Shown here one piece after another: positions 50,086-58,551 of a stretch of 64,000 nucleotides of DNA. The position numbers were made by a program, and so were the translations under genes. The stretch is from Caproiciproducens faecalis (GTDB lineage Bacteria > Bacillota > Clostridia > Oscillospirales > Acutalibacteraceae). The stretch is from the NCBI RefSeq assembly GCF_019448085.1, contig NZ_JAGFNZ010000001.1, forward strand, positions 1 through 64,000, written 5' to 3'. The notes under the pieces are model-generated. The model made no database searches, was not told where the DNA came from, and saw only the letters and a program-made list of their open reading frames with translations. The stretch's first letter is position 1; the number at the start of each line of letters is the position of its first letter.

Positions 50086-52359
50086 TTACTGTAGAAAGTT
50101 CTCAAAATCTCCATTATCGATTTTGAGCCGAAGCCCGGTAAATAGACGTCTGCCATCACGGACAATCCGCTCAAAGCCAGCTTTTTCAAGTGCAAAGTAA
50201 AAATCTGCCGTGCTGCGGACATATTCGTTTGTGTCAATGCTGTAATTTCGATACGCCTGATACAATGCACCGGAGCTTTCACGGAAACTGGGATCAAGCT
50301 CACATTTGTCGTCGAGAAAATGGCCAAACCAATCGTTCTGCGCCCGATATTCATCAATTGCTTTCTGCACGCATTCCGGAACGGGAATATTGTAGTCTAG
50401 CGCGATAACCTTCTGAGCACCTTCAATGATCCACGACAGAATGCTCTCTCCGGCATTGTTATAAAGATATTCGCCGTAGTTCTTGATGTCGTTGGAGCCT
50501 TTAATTTTAGCATTGAACGGAATCACGATCAGCCTGCGCCAGATGCCGTCGTCGGAAGCGCTAACCTTAGGAAGATGGTTTGTATAGAGTACCAACGTAT
50601 GGCAGGGTGTAAAGCTGAACGGATCTTTATACTTTTTCTCTGCGAAAACGTCATCGGTAGAGCACAGCTGCTTGACAGTGGAATCGTTGAGTCGAGCGCC
50701 TTCCTGCATTTCGGCTGCGATTAACAGTCGCTTGCCCTTGACCTCGGCCAGTTCCGGCTTGATGTTGCGGCGACAGCCAACCGTCAAAGTGTCAGCTGAG
50801 ATGTTGCCGCTGTATAGGCCCAGCACACGAGAGACAGCATTCCAGAAGGTTGACTTGCCGTTGCGCCCGCAGCCATAGGCAATGATCAGCGCCTCAACAT
50901 AGACCTTGCCGATGGCGGCAAGACCGCAGATCATTTGCACATAATTGATGAGCTCCTGATCTTTGCAGAATATGAGGTCAAGGCTGTCATGCCAAAGCTG
51001 CTCACCTTTATTGCTGGGTGAGACTGAAGTGATTTTGGTGATGTAGTCAGCTGGCGAGTGTTCCCGTGCACCTGCTACACCTTTACGGAGATCGTAGGTG
51101 GCTTCCGGTGTGCAGAGGAGAAAACAGTCCGCGTCCAGATCACGCGGGGAGATCTCCAGCATCGGTCGCGCTTCTTTCAGCGTTGCGGTGATGTTCTTAG
51201 AGTCGCGGCGGCGAATCGCAAATGACTGATAGGCTTTAGCCGAAAGAAATTCGGCATAGGCTTCGGACTGCGCGTCGTTGAATAGGGCTTCAGCTTTTGC
51301 TTTGGAGGTCGTATCTAGAATGCTCTGTGCTCCACAGTCAGTCAGCTTCTTGGCGGCGGCCAGTAGGTCTTTCGTCGCTTCTTCCAGTTGTCGGCGGGTA
51401 AGCTCATGGGCGACCGCTTGTGCACCGGGCTCAGTTTCTTTCCAGTAATGTTCCGTGTAACGGATAAAATGCGTTGCCGGGGAATAGCGTAGCTCGCCGG
51501 AGAAGTGTTTCGCCAGCACCTCGGCTTGCCCGACGTCAGAGAAATCCCCAGGTTTATACGAGGTATCGTCGTTATAGACCTCCGGTGGAACATAACCGTC
51601 CTGCTGTTGTACTTTGGCGTAAAACCGCTGGGCACTGTGCCATATGGTTGAAAGCTCGGAATCCTCCAAAGGCGGTGTGCATTTAGCAGCTTCATCAAGG
51701 AAGCATTGGTATGCCTCCGCGCTGTCGCCATATTTCTTGATGACCCGACCGGCAAAGCGTGACATGGTGGCATTGCGGCTGCCTTCCGGGATTATCAGAC
51801 TGGCCCCATAGCCGCCAGCCATATCCGCGTCAAAGTCGTCGTTCTCCAGAAACTCGGTCAGATTCATGTTGCCGGGAAAGAGCTCAACCTCGACATTAGT
51901 GGTGCCGAAGAAGAAACGTGCCGCATCCAGCGCCTTGTTATCGAAGTACGGAAAGATTGAGTTGACCAGCTTCTTCATGTCGCTGTAAGCGGCCGCATCA
52001 GTCATACGTGTGATGGGGAAAAGAATATGGAACTTCGGCCGGGCGGGCTTTCCGTTTTTCTCGCGCATGTTGTAGCGGCTGTAATGGACTGCAAAGCAGA
52101 CATCTGGGAAAGCGGCGGCGACGTCAGTCGGCAGGACCCAATCGGCAGGGTCCTCTGAGTGGTCGTTGTCACAGTCGACTGGAAGGCAGTCCGCGCCGAG
52201 AAAGTTGTGGCCGCTTCGATAACTGTTTTTATACTCAGCGCAGACATAGTCGTGGCAAACTGCAGCTCGCAGGCTGTCCTCATCCGTGACCTCAGTTTTA
52301 TTGGGATAGGAGCAGTTGCCGGGGTTGCCGATGATATCGGCACTATACAGGGTGAACAT
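50086..52359 (-). CDS. Phage primase-helicase (D5/P4 type)
   Basis: The 757-residue protein has an N-terminal primase-like part (with DCDNDHSEDPADWV and FAVHYSRYNMR), a D5-N domain (about 385-470) and a superfamily 3 helicase with Walker A GCGRNGKSTFWN (about 495-505), then VKGKRLLIAAEMQEGARLND and LYTNHLPKVSASDDGIWRRL. It primes and unwinds phage DNA. Its ATG overlaps the upstream stop (TGATG). Confidence 0.92.
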   Translation of the reverse strand: MFTLYSADIIGNPGNCSYPNKTEVTDEDSLRAAVCHDYVCAEYKNSYRSGHNFLGADCLPVDCDNDHSEDPADWVLPTDVAAAFPDVCFAVHYSRYNMREKNGKPARPKFHILFPITRMTDAAAYSDMKKLVNSIFPYFDNKALDAARFFFGTTNVEVELFPGNMNLTEFLENDDFDADMAGGYGASLIIPEGSRNATMSRFAGRVIKKYGDSAEAYQCFLDEAAKCTPPLEDSELSTIWHSAQRFYAKVQQQDGYVPPEVYNDDTSYKPGDFSDVGQAEVLAKHFSGELRYSPATHFIRYTEHYWKETEPGAQAVAHELTRRQLEEATKDLLAAAKKLTDCGAQSILDTTSKAKAEALFNDAQSEAYAEFLSAKAYQSFAIRRRDSKNITATLKEARPMLEISPRDLDADCFLLCTPEATYDLRKGVAGAREHSPADYITKITSVSPSNKGEQLWHDSLDLIFCKDQELINYVQMICGLAAIGKVYVEALIIAYGCGRNGKSTFWNAVSRVLGLYSGNISADTLTVGCRRNIKPELAEVKGKRLLIAAEMQEGARLNDSTVKQLCSTDDVFAEKKYKDPFSFTPCHTLVLYTNHLPKVSASDDGIWRRLIVIPFNAKIKGSNDIKNYGEYLYNNAGESILSWIIEGAQKVIALDYNIPVPECVQKAIDEYRAQNDWFGHFLDDKCELDPSFRESSGALYQAYRNYSIDTNEYVRSTADFYFALEKAGFERIVRDGRRLFTGLRLKIDNGDFENFLQ

Positions 52360-52682
52360 CAGTCATGCACCTCCTTTGCGCCATCCTCCAGCACCTTGGT
52401 GATGAATTTGAGCGCAGTGATGATTGTTTCGAGCTCACAGTCGCCGCCGAGGGTAACTTCGAAACCTTCATCACCATAACGGCCAAGTGGACGCACTTGA
52501 ATATCTGTGCCACCTTCATTCTCAATTCGGAAATAGGTGCGGCTGCCATGTCCTGTATCGCCGCCCTGATAACCGTTCGTGCCGGCTTCGACTTCGAGAA
52601 CATTGGCGCTTACGATTTCACGTTTATAAGTAGGAACTTCTATGCCGCCGATGCGGCGTATACCTTCAGTGATTGCAAACAT
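52359..52682 (-). CDS. Phage protein of unknown function
   Basis: The 107-residue protein (MFAITEGIRRIGGIEVPTYK, GHGSRTYFRIENEGGTDIQV) is beta-rich with an acidic helical C-terminus. It sits between the DUF4406 and primase genes and overlaps both. I recognise no domain. Confidence 0.65.
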   Translation of the reverse strand: MFAITEGIRRIGGIEVPTYKREIVSANVLEVEAGTNGYQGGDTGHGSRTYFRIENEGGTDIQVRPLGRYGDEGFEVTLGGDCELETIITALKFITKVLEDGAKEVHD

Positions 52683-53103
52683 CTTGTACCTCCTCCAAAT
52701 CTTCTGTGAAGTAACGCAGGCGGTAGTTTTTCCACCTGGCTCTTTTGATCTCTACCTGCATGCCGGGAGAGATAGCGCTGCCGAACACCCACACTTCGGA
52801 GCATTTGCTCATGAGAGCATTTCCAAAGAACCATCCCAGTTCACGTTCCTGCGGGTCGGTGTCGTCCATAAACTGCGGAAAGAGCAGATGTGGTGCTACC
52901 GGTATGAACCCATTGTCCACAGCAAAACGGCAATAATCCCGCGCAGCTTTTACATTTTTTTCGATGTCTCCCGCATAGGGAGAGCAAATATATACGATTG
53001 GCCGGAATGCGCGGAGTGCGCGTTCCTCTTTCTCGATTAGCGACAAGGCTTCGTAGGCGGTTGGGTCAGGATAACCTTCGCTATTACGTTTATCAATACA
53101 CAT
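52666..53103 (-). CDS. DUF4406-like (nucleoside deoxyribosyltransferase-fold) protein
   Basis: The 145-residue protein has IVYICSPYAGDIEKNVKAAR, GFIPVAPHLLFPQFMDD and SEVWVFGSAISPGMQVEIKR. These match the DUF4406/DUF7768 group with a Rossmann-like fold related to nucleoside 2-deoxyribosyltransferases. It may alter nucleotides. The start is placed at ATG 53103 (AAGGAGG upstream). The repeated 41-bp element B lies in its leader. Confidence 0.8.
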   Translation of the reverse strand: MCIDKRNSEGYPDPTAYEALSLIEKEERALRAFRPIVYICSPYAGDIEKNVKAARDYCRFAVDNGFIPVAPHLLFPQFMDDTDPQERELGWFFGNALMSKCSEVWVFGSAISPGMQVEIKRARWKNYRLRYFTEDLEEVQDVCNH

Positions 53104-53143
53104 TGTGAGCCTCCTTTCACGATGGGCTGTCATCGCCCGTCTC

Positions 53144-53184
53144 TACTACCCACTGGAGGTGACAGCCCGCTTTTGACGAAAATA
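53144..53184 (-). repeat. 41-bp conserved intergenic element, copy B
   Basis: Minus-strand order is TTCGTCAAAA, eight variable bases (GCGGGCTG), then TCACCTCCAGTGGGTAGTA. GGGCTGTCA (53168-53160) can pair with TGACAGCCC (53132-53124), and CCTCC can pair with the GGAGG of the next gene. It starts directly after the DNA polymerase stop codon. Confidence 0.85.
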
Positions 53185-53185
53185 A

Positions 53186-55126
53186 TCAGTCTTTTTTATA
53201 GAAATTTATTTCGTACCCATCAGCACGGAGCAGAAGTCCCTTCGCCCACGGTGGTGTTCTGCCCATCTGTTCGCAAACTGCCTGAAGAGACATACTCGGC
53301 TCGGCTTCAATGACGATTTCGTCGTGGATGTGCATGACAATCGAGCAGTTCCGCAGTGTCTGCATGGCATAACTTAGAATGTCGCGCGATGTGGCCTGCA
53401 CAATGTTTTCCACGAATTTTGGACCGTAGGAATCGAGGCGTTCCCATTTCTTTGTGCCGCCGACGCCTTCATAGGTGATACACTGTCCGCCGAACTTGTT
53501 CTCGCCAATGCGCGGCTTCACATAAGATAGTCTCCGGCCGGAAGGCAGCGTGATAAAGAGCATCCCGCTTTGGCAGGAGAACATGATGCCATGCGTAATG
53601 TTGGTGTGCTTGTTGCGGACAACCTCAAGCGCAGCTCGGTCAACATCCCACCAAAACTTCACGATATTCGGGTTAGCCTGCCTCCACGCATCAACCAGCA
53701 GAGGAAGCTCGTCCTCGGTTAGTCCCATTTCCAGAGCGCCCATCGCTTTCAGTGCACCGACAGAACCGCCATAACCGAGCGCCAATTCTGCGATTTTGCC
53801 TTTTTGACGCAGGTGGCCGTTGACGCCATGTTTCTCAACTGAAACCTTGAACATCTGGCTGGCGCTGGCGCAATAAATGTCGCCGCCCTTGGCAAAGACA
53901 TTTTGACGCCACTGTTCGCCAGCCAGCCATGCAATCACGCGGGCTTCAATTGCCGAAAAATCAGAAACGATGAACTTCGCGCCGGTACGTGGAATGAACG
54001 CAGTACGGATAAGCTGCGAGAGCGTGTCCGGTACATCTTCATACAGAAGCTCCAGCGCATCGAAATCTCCGCAGCGTACAAGGGCACGGGCCTGCTCCAA
54101 GTCGGGAAGATGGTTCTGCGGCAGGTTATGCAATTGAATGAGTCTGCCTGCCCAGCGTCCGGTTCGGTTGGCACCATAAAACTGGAACATACCGCGAGCA
54201 CAACCGTCGGCACAGACGGCGGCTTCCATCGCCTGGTACTTCCGCACCGACGATTTGGCAAGCTGCTGTCGAAGGGAGAGGGCATGTCCGAGTGGTTCTG
54301 GTGCGGTTTTCAAAAGCTCTGCAACGGCTTTCTTTCCGAGCGTATCCGTTTCCAGCCCGTTATACGCAAGCCACTGCTTCATCTGCTGCACAGAGTTTGG
54401 ATTATCCAGTTCGGTCAGCTTTTTCATAGCCGTAGTGAGCTGTTGCCGAGACTTACTGTCCATGTCAATGGATTGTTTGACCATCACCATATCCAGGGCG
54501 ACGCCACGGTCGTTTATTTCCTGATCGAGGTGGTATTCATCCCACAGGCGATCTGGCACCGGAAACTTAGAGAGCTTCTCTTGAACGGACATTTCCGTTT
54601 CCACATCGCAGGTGTTATACCGCTTGAAGGTTACCCATTTGTCTGGTGCATGATATGGACGATTGCGGGTGCGGCCGTCATTAGATTTTGTAGGAGTGCA
54701 AGGCTGGCAGAAATATTTAATGAGGTCTTTGCCTTCGGTGAGTTTCTGCTTCTCGAGCCCCAGCACTGCACCTACACCTTCCAGCGACAGCGGCAGACCC
54801 ATCGTCGCAGCCCATACCATTGAGCAGCGCCACTGGGACGGGTCGAGATATTCACCGGTCGGCAATCCAAGGAAGCGGGAGAGGCAGATACGTTCGAAAT
54901 TGGCATTGAAGGCCCATTTTGTTACAGTCTCGTCAGTTAGTGCAGTCGTGATTACCTGTGGGAGCTTCTCCCCGCAGGCAAGGTCAATGACCTGAACAGG
55001 ACCACAATCTGCGCTAAAACCGAACAGAAGAATCTCGAAGTCAGGAGCTTCTACATATTTATAAACACCGCATTTGGAGAGCGGTGCGCTGCTGTAGGTT
55101 TCAATATCAATAGAGAGTGTTTTCAT
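53186..55126 (-). CDS. Phage DNA polymerase, family A
   Basis: The 646-residue protein has a 3'-5' exonuclease-like N-terminal domain (DIETYS at 6-11, then NANFERICLSR) and a polymerase domain with motif A SDFSAIEARVIAW, motif B RQKGKIAELALGYGG and motif C HIHDEIV. It is shorter than bacterial PolI and lacks the 5' nuclease, as in many Firmicutes phages. It would replicate the phage genome with the primase-helicase encoded downstream. Confidence 0.95.
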   Translation of the reverse strand: MKTLSIDIETYSSAPLSKCGVYKYVEAPDFEILLFGFSADCGPVQVIDLACGEKLPQVITTALTDETVTKWAFNANFERICLSRFLGLPTGEYLDPSQWRCSMVWAATMGLPLSLEGVGAVLGLEKQKLTEGKDLIKYFCQPCTPTKSNDGRTRNRPYHAPDKWVTFKRYNTCDVETEMSVQEKLSKFPVPDRLWDEYHLDQEINDRGVALDMVMVKQSIDMDSKSRQQLTTAMKKLTELDNPNSVQQMKQWLAYNGLETDTLGKKAVAELLKTAPEPLGHALSLRQQLAKSSVRKYQAMEAAVCADGCARGMFQFYGANRTGRWAGRLIQLHNLPQNHLPDLEQARALVRCGDFDALELLYEDVPDTLSQLIRTAFIPRTGAKFIVSDFSAIEARVIAWLAGEQWRQNVFAKGGDIYCASASQMFKVSVEKHGVNGHLRQKGKIAELALGYGGSVGALKAMGALEMGLTEDELPLLVDAWRQANPNIVKFWWDVDRAALEVVRNKHTNITHGIMFSCQSGMLFITLPSGRRLSYVKPRIGENKFGGQCITYEGVGGTKKWERLDSYGPKFVENIVQATSRDILSYAMQTLRNCSIVMHIHDEIVIEAEPSMSLQAVCEQMGRTPPWAKGLLLRADGYEINFYKKD

Positions 55127-55184
55127 AGGATTGTCCTTTCATGGAAACAAGGGCGGCAGAGAACGAGTCCCTGCCGCCGCGTGT

Positions 55185-55346
55185 TTACTCCGTTTTGATA
55201 GAAGTATCCTCGTCTTTCTGGCGTTTGCGGCGTTTTTCTTGGATCTCTCCTACGGCGAAGATGATAATCCCCACAAGGTTTCCGATTAAGTAGCCGACGG
55301 TGGCTCCGAAGCACACGGAAAGCATCATGCTTTGAATTTCAGACAT
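55185..55346 (-). CDS. Small membrane protein, unknown
   Basis: The 53-residue protein (MSEIQSMMLSVCFGATVGYL, then IGNLVGIIIFAVGEIQ) has one or two membrane segments and a strongly charged tail (KRRKRQKDEDTS). TGGAGGTGG lies seven bases before ATG. It sits between the DUF2815 and DNA polymerase genes. A longer frame at 55123-55314 in another phase has no ribosome site and is rejected in favour of this one. Function unknown. Confidence 0.7.
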   Translation of the reverse strand: MSEIQSMMLSVCFGATVGYLIGNLVGIIIFAVGEIQEKRRKRQKDEDTSIKTE

Positions 55347-55360
55347 GTCAGCCACCTCCA

Positions 55361-55936
55361 TCAGGACAAGAAATCGTCGTCGTTCCCGGACGCGAAATCG
55401 TTCTCAGCGCTGGTCTTGCCGCCAAGAGGCTCTCCGGCGCGGATGAGCTGCAGATTATTGAGGCCGCAGGCAATACCCTTGTTGCCGTTGCTGTTGAAGG
55501 CATAGAAATTAATGCTGGCGCGGCCGTACACACCGGAATACACCTCAGAGCGGGTTATGACAGGGTTGCGATCCGCGTCTACAATGCCGGGTGCTGTCGT
55601 GGAGTTGGCATTGATGAAGTAAGCGTTAGCATAAGCCGGATCATCAGGGCGCTCGACGTCACCGTCTCGAAGCGGGTTTTTGATTGCGGCCAGAGGCGGC
55701 ACAGTCTTGCCGTTGCCCTTGAGCTTGGACTCGCCTTCGCGATAAGCAGCTTCGATGGCAGCCTTCAGCTTGGCGACGGTCTTGGTGTCGGACTTTGGAA
55801 TAATGAGGCTGACACTGTATTTCGGAGTACCGCCGTTGATGGATTTCGGCTCCCAGACGTTGGCATAGGACCAGCGGGTATCGGGACCGGTGATAACTTT
55901 CATGGGGTTGTTGACCTTGTTCGCATTGTTAGACAT
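55361..55936 (-). CDS. DUF2815 family protein (ssDNA-binding type)
   Basis: The 191-residue protein fits DUF2815: KVITGPDTRWSYANVWEPKS, KYSVSLIIPKSDTKTVAKLK, SGVYGRASINFYAFNSNGNK, and an acidic C-terminus (NDFASGNDDDFLS), a tail typical of single-stranded DNA-binding proteins. A role in phage replication or recombination fits its place between the nuclease and the polymerase. ATG 55936 follows AAGGAGG. Confidence 0.85.
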   Translation of the reverse strand: MSNNANKVNNPMKVITGPDTRWSYANVWEPKSINGGTPKYSVSLIIPKSDTKTVAKLKAAIEAAYREGESKLKGNGKTVPPLAAIKNPLRDGDVERPDDPAYANAYFINANSTTAPGIVDADRNPVITRSEVYSGVYGRASINFYAFNSNGNKGIACGLNNLQLIRAGEPLGGKTSAENDFASGNDDDFLS

Positions 55937-55949
55937 ATGATTGTCCTCC

Positions 55950-57134
55950 TTAATTTTCATTAAAATCGGCTGCTGCCGTTGACATTGCCGGACGTTTATC
56001 GCTCTCCGGCACAAGTGTGGGTTTGCCTTGCGGCTTTTCAATGTAGGGACTTAAGAGTTCATCAAAGCGGGATTTTCCGAGCAGTTTCTGCATGGCTGTG
56101 ACACCGAGCACCTTTCGCTCATACGGATCGAAGCCTGCGCGCTCGACGACATCAGCGACAACCGCGTCGTTAACGTATTTCCTGTTGGAACGGCCCTCGA
56201 CCAACTTCCAGCCACTCCATTCTTTGCCGCTGATTGCCTGTTGCAGGGCGTATTCCTTGATGTCCGAGGCCCACGAGACAAGCTCATCCACCTTAGAGAG
56301 AATATCCTCGATGTCCTCATCTGTGAGGAGCGGCGGAAGCTTGAACTCATACTGCGCCAGAGCAAGATTCGCCTCGGCGCGGGCGCAGCAGTCGTTCTTT
56401 GCCTTACAGAAGCCGCACCACTCACCACAGAGGAAGTTGCCGTCACCAGCGAAAGCGAGCTCAGCGGTGGGCTTAAGGACTTCGTCAGCCCAGCGGTACA
56501 GGTTATCTTTGGATATTTCATAGGTGCTGACGTTGTCTCTACGCGGTTGGTAGATGGTCATGCTGACCGTTTTGATGTCGTAGATTTTGTCAAATAGTTC
56601 TAGTGCACCGAGGGCATAACACATGAGCTGCGGATTTTCCTCTGCTCGGACGAGCACGCCAAGCCCATGCTTGTAATCACAGATTTTTAGGGTGACATCC
56701 GCGATAATTAACGCATCCGCCGTTCCGAATCCGCCCTCCACCCAGCGTGAAAAGTCGACGCGCTGTTCGATGAGCACCACCGGATCGGTACAGACCTGCT
56801 TAGCGGCTTCGACCTGTTCAAGTACATAAGCGGCATAACCAGTGGCGCAGTCGTTCATTTCCTCATTGAACCATGTCAGGTTTTCGGTCGGATCATCGGC
56901 TGGGAGCCCCAGCGCCTTGCGGAGTTTGTACTCGCAAAGAGCGTGGGCATCGGTCCCTTCAGCGGCGTAATCGCTACCCTTGTCCTCGTAGCTTTCACAA
57001 AGCCGTGCGGAAGGCGGGCAATGGAGCCAGCGGTCAGCGCTGGATGCGGAGAGAATTGCATGTCCTTTAGGTGGCATCTCGTCGTCGCAAGCTTCATATC
57101 GCTCGCTTCCGTGAAAACACGAAAGCTCGTTCAT
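55950..57134 (-). CDS. DUF2800 family nuclease (Cas4/RecB-like)
   Basis: The 394-residue protein belongs to DUF2800, in the PD-(D/E)xK superfamily. It has an N-terminal LHCPPSARL Cys, GTDAHALCEY, the acidic nuclease stretch (GFGTADALIIADVTLKICDY with a following K), and a C-terminal Cys cluster (CGEWCGFCKAKNDCC), suggesting an iron-sulfur cluster as in Cas4 and AddB. With DUF2815 it probably forms a recombination pair, like exonuclease plus annealing protein. ATG 57134 overlaps the stop of the upstream gene and follows GGAGGAG. Confidence 0.85.
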   Translation of the reverse strand: MNELSCFHGSERYEACDDEMPPKGHAILSASSADRWLHCPPSARLCESYEDKGSDYAAEGTDAHALCEYKLRKALGLPADDPTENLTWFNEEMNDCATGYAAYVLEQVEAAKQVCTDPVVLIEQRVDFSRWVEGGFGTADALIIADVTLKICDYKHGLGVLVRAEENPQLMCYALGALELFDKIYDIKTVSMTIYQPRRDNVSTYEISKDNLYRWADEVLKPTAELAFAGDGNFLCGEWCGFCKAKNDCCARAEANLALAQYEFKLPPLLTDEDIEDILSKVDELVSWASDIKEYALQQAISGKEWSGWKLVEGRSNRKYVNDAVVADVVERAGFDPYERKVLGVTAMQKLLGKSRFDELLSPYIEKPQGKPTLVPESDKRPAMSTAAADFNEN

Positions 57135-57481
57135 TCCGCTGCTCCTCCTCTCCCCAAAGAATCTGTGGATTCTTCGGGGGCCCCGATATCCTCCACCTTG
57201 GCAAGTAGCGCCTTGTAGTTGGCAGGATCAAGCTGCGAGAGCTTATCCGCACCGAACTTTTGAAGCAGCAAGCGAATCTCGGCGGTGTGTCCTTTACGGG
57301 ATTTTTCTGCGAGCACGGCTCTCACTTCTTCCAGTGTCAGTAACGGCTCTGATGCGGGAGCTTCTTCGGCCGGCTCATTAGCGCTAAATGCCTCAGCCAG
57401 CCAGTTTGCCACGTCGCTAATAGCGGCAGCAGCGTTGCGCAGTTCTTCGATAGACGCAGCTATTTCGCTCATTTTGCTCAT
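57131..57481 (-). CDS. Small phage protein, unknown
   Basis: The 116-residue protein has a coiled-coil N-terminal half (AASIEELRNAAAAISDVANW), an acidic linker and a C-terminal helical part (LTLEEVRAVLAEKSRKGHTA, EIRLLLQKFGADKLSQLDPA). Such proteins precede DUF2800 in related phages. ATG 57481 follows GAAGGAG. Function unknown. Confidence 0.7.
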   Translation of the reverse strand: MSKMSEIAASIEELRNAAAAISDVANWLAEAFSANEPAEEAPASEPLLTLEEVRAVLAEKSRKGHTAEIRLLLQKFGADKLSQLDPANYKALLAKVEDIGAPEESTDSLGRGGAAE

Positions 57482-57626
57482 CTGCTTTTTCTCCTTCCAT
57501 GTGTTGACTCTGATCAGCAAGTATTATGAGTTTTCTTGCCAGACGTTTGGACACGACACTGATTGCGGTCAGAACTTCAATAAGCTCCCCGTCTACAGCG
57601 CGGGTCCGGGTATCGGTTCCGTTCAT
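57417..57626 (-). CDS. Small phage protein, unknown
   Basis: The 69-residue protein (MNGTDTRTRAVDGELIEVLT, AISVVSKRLARKLIILADQS) begins 46 bases after element C, with AAGGAGGTG upstream. Its last 65 bases overlap the start of the next gene in another frame. The N-terminal two thirds look coding; the end is less certain. The 41-bp element's TCACCTCC is fully complementary to its ribosome site. Confidence 0.55.
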   Translation of the reverse strand: MNGTDTRTRAVDGELIEVLTAISVVSKRLARKLIILADQSQHMEGEKADEQNERNSCVYRRTAQRCCRY

Positions 57627-57671
57627 CTCGTTCACCTCCTTGGAAGGAGCAGTTGTCGTTTTTGCTCTTTC

Positions 57672-57712
57672 CACTACCCACTGGAGGTGAGGAGGTCGTT
57701 TTGACGAAGAAA
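57672..57712 (-). repeat. 41-bp conserved intergenic element, copy C
   Basis: Minus-strand order is TTCGTCAAAA, eight variable bases (CGACCTCC), then TCACCTCCAGTGGGTAGTG. TCACCTCC is complementary over eight bases to GGAGGTGA, the ribosome site of the next gene. It follows the sigma-like gene. Confidence 0.85.
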
Positions 57713-57771
57713 ACGAAAATATTTTGAAAAATATCTCCGACCGTCTTATGGGGCGGCCGGAGATGTAGGAT

Positions 57772-58296
57772 TTAGAATAGGTCCGGGTATTCGCGCTGCA
57801 GGAGTTCTTTGGCCTTTTTCAGGCGGGAAAGAAATGTAGTACGTGGGACGCCAATTTTGTCAGCTATCTCCGCATCGGACAATCCAGACATACGCAGGTC
57901 GCCAATATGACGGGCTTCCGGCATGATTTCAGCGAGACGATGGAAGAGCATGTCCAATATGATCTGGTCGGTAACGACATCTTCGATGCTGTCGCTTGGA
58001 TCGGCGAGCTTGTCCAGCATGGAGAACTCCTCGCCGTCGCTATTTTGGTATGTAAGGTCAAGTGAAAGGTTGTCCCCCGGTGCGTGGAATTTACAGATGA
58101 GGCAGTCGCCGTCGCACATCCAGTGCTTGTCCTTGGGGCACATACACTGGCGATGCGCCTGGGCGCGTTTTCTGGTAGCCCAGATGTCGCGATAGTAGGC
58201 GTAGTACTGCGTCTCAGTGACTTCGACCCACTGCTTGTCATGGGGCAGGTAGATCTTGTAGATACGGGTTTGGCTCTGATTTGCTTCGTTTGTCAT
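57772..58296 (-). CDS. Sigma-70 region 4-like phage regulator
   Basis: The 174-residue protein has an N-terminal part with a Cys-rich stretch (CMCPKDKHWMCDGDCLICKF, possible zinc site, about 50-70) and a C-terminal sigma-4-type helix-turn-helix (GLSDAEIADKIGVPRTTFLS, RLKKAKELLQ). It probably controls early phage transcription. ATG 58296 follows CGGAGGAA; the frame continues upstream to 58464 and a longer form is possible. The ribosome site lies inside a strong hairpin. Confidence 0.8.
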   Translation of the reverse strand: MTNEANQSQTRIYKIYLPHDKQWVEVTETQYYAYYRDIWATRKRAQAHRQCMCPKDKHWMCDGDCLICKFHAPGDNLSLDLTYQNSDGEEFSMLDKLADPSDSIEDVVTDQIILDMLFHRLAEIMPEARHIGDLRMSGLSDAEIADKIGVPRTTFLSRLKKAKELLQREYPDLF

Positions 58297-58303
58297 TAAA
58301 AAT

Positions 58304-58335
58304 TCCTCCGTTTTTCGATTTCTCGAAACGGAGGA
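58304..58335 (-). promoter_or_regulatory. Hairpin masking the ribosome site of the sigma-like gene
   Basis: On the minus strand TCCTCCGTTTCGA pairs with TCGAAAAACGGAGGA, leaving a GAAA loop and a two-base bulge. GGAGGA, the ribosome site of the gene starting at 58296, forms the base of the stem. Translation would need this hairpin to open. Confidence 0.7.
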
Positions 58336-58551
58336 ATCTGCAGAGCTGACCTGAAAAATGGCAATGTTATGCCGTCCGCAGTCCTGACGGATTACTCCGT
58401 TTCGGATTGCAGCTTCCTGTTCAGTAGTCAGCCGTTTGTTATTCTTTTGTCCACCTCGTTGCACTGAACCATCTGTGATCAGCAGATGTACTACAAGGCG
58501 GTGTGGCCTCAGCCACTACAACAATTATCTCAGTATTTAACTCCAAAACCC

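Larger units (their letters stand above)
20003..58540 (-). mobile_element. Siphovirus-type prophage (limits approximate)
   Basis: An uninterrupted minus-strand series of phage genes runs from replication genes through packaging, capsid, tail and lysis to three serine recombinases. Module order matches temperate siphoviruses of Firmicutes. The left limit could be further left, at the rlmD 3' end (16250) or its displaced copy (17217). The right limit could lie near 58,540 or beyond the window if the restriction-modification operon is phage cargo. I found no matching attachment repeats. No CI-type repressor gene was seen. Confidence 0.88.

Noticed and set aside
53903-54823. Plus-strand open frame of 306 codons
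   Set aside because: It lies opposite the DNA polymerase gene with all catalytic motifs.
55123-55314. Arg-rich minus-strand frame of 63 codons
   Set aside because: No ribosome site; the overlapping membrane protein at 55185-55346 has one and a sensible composition.
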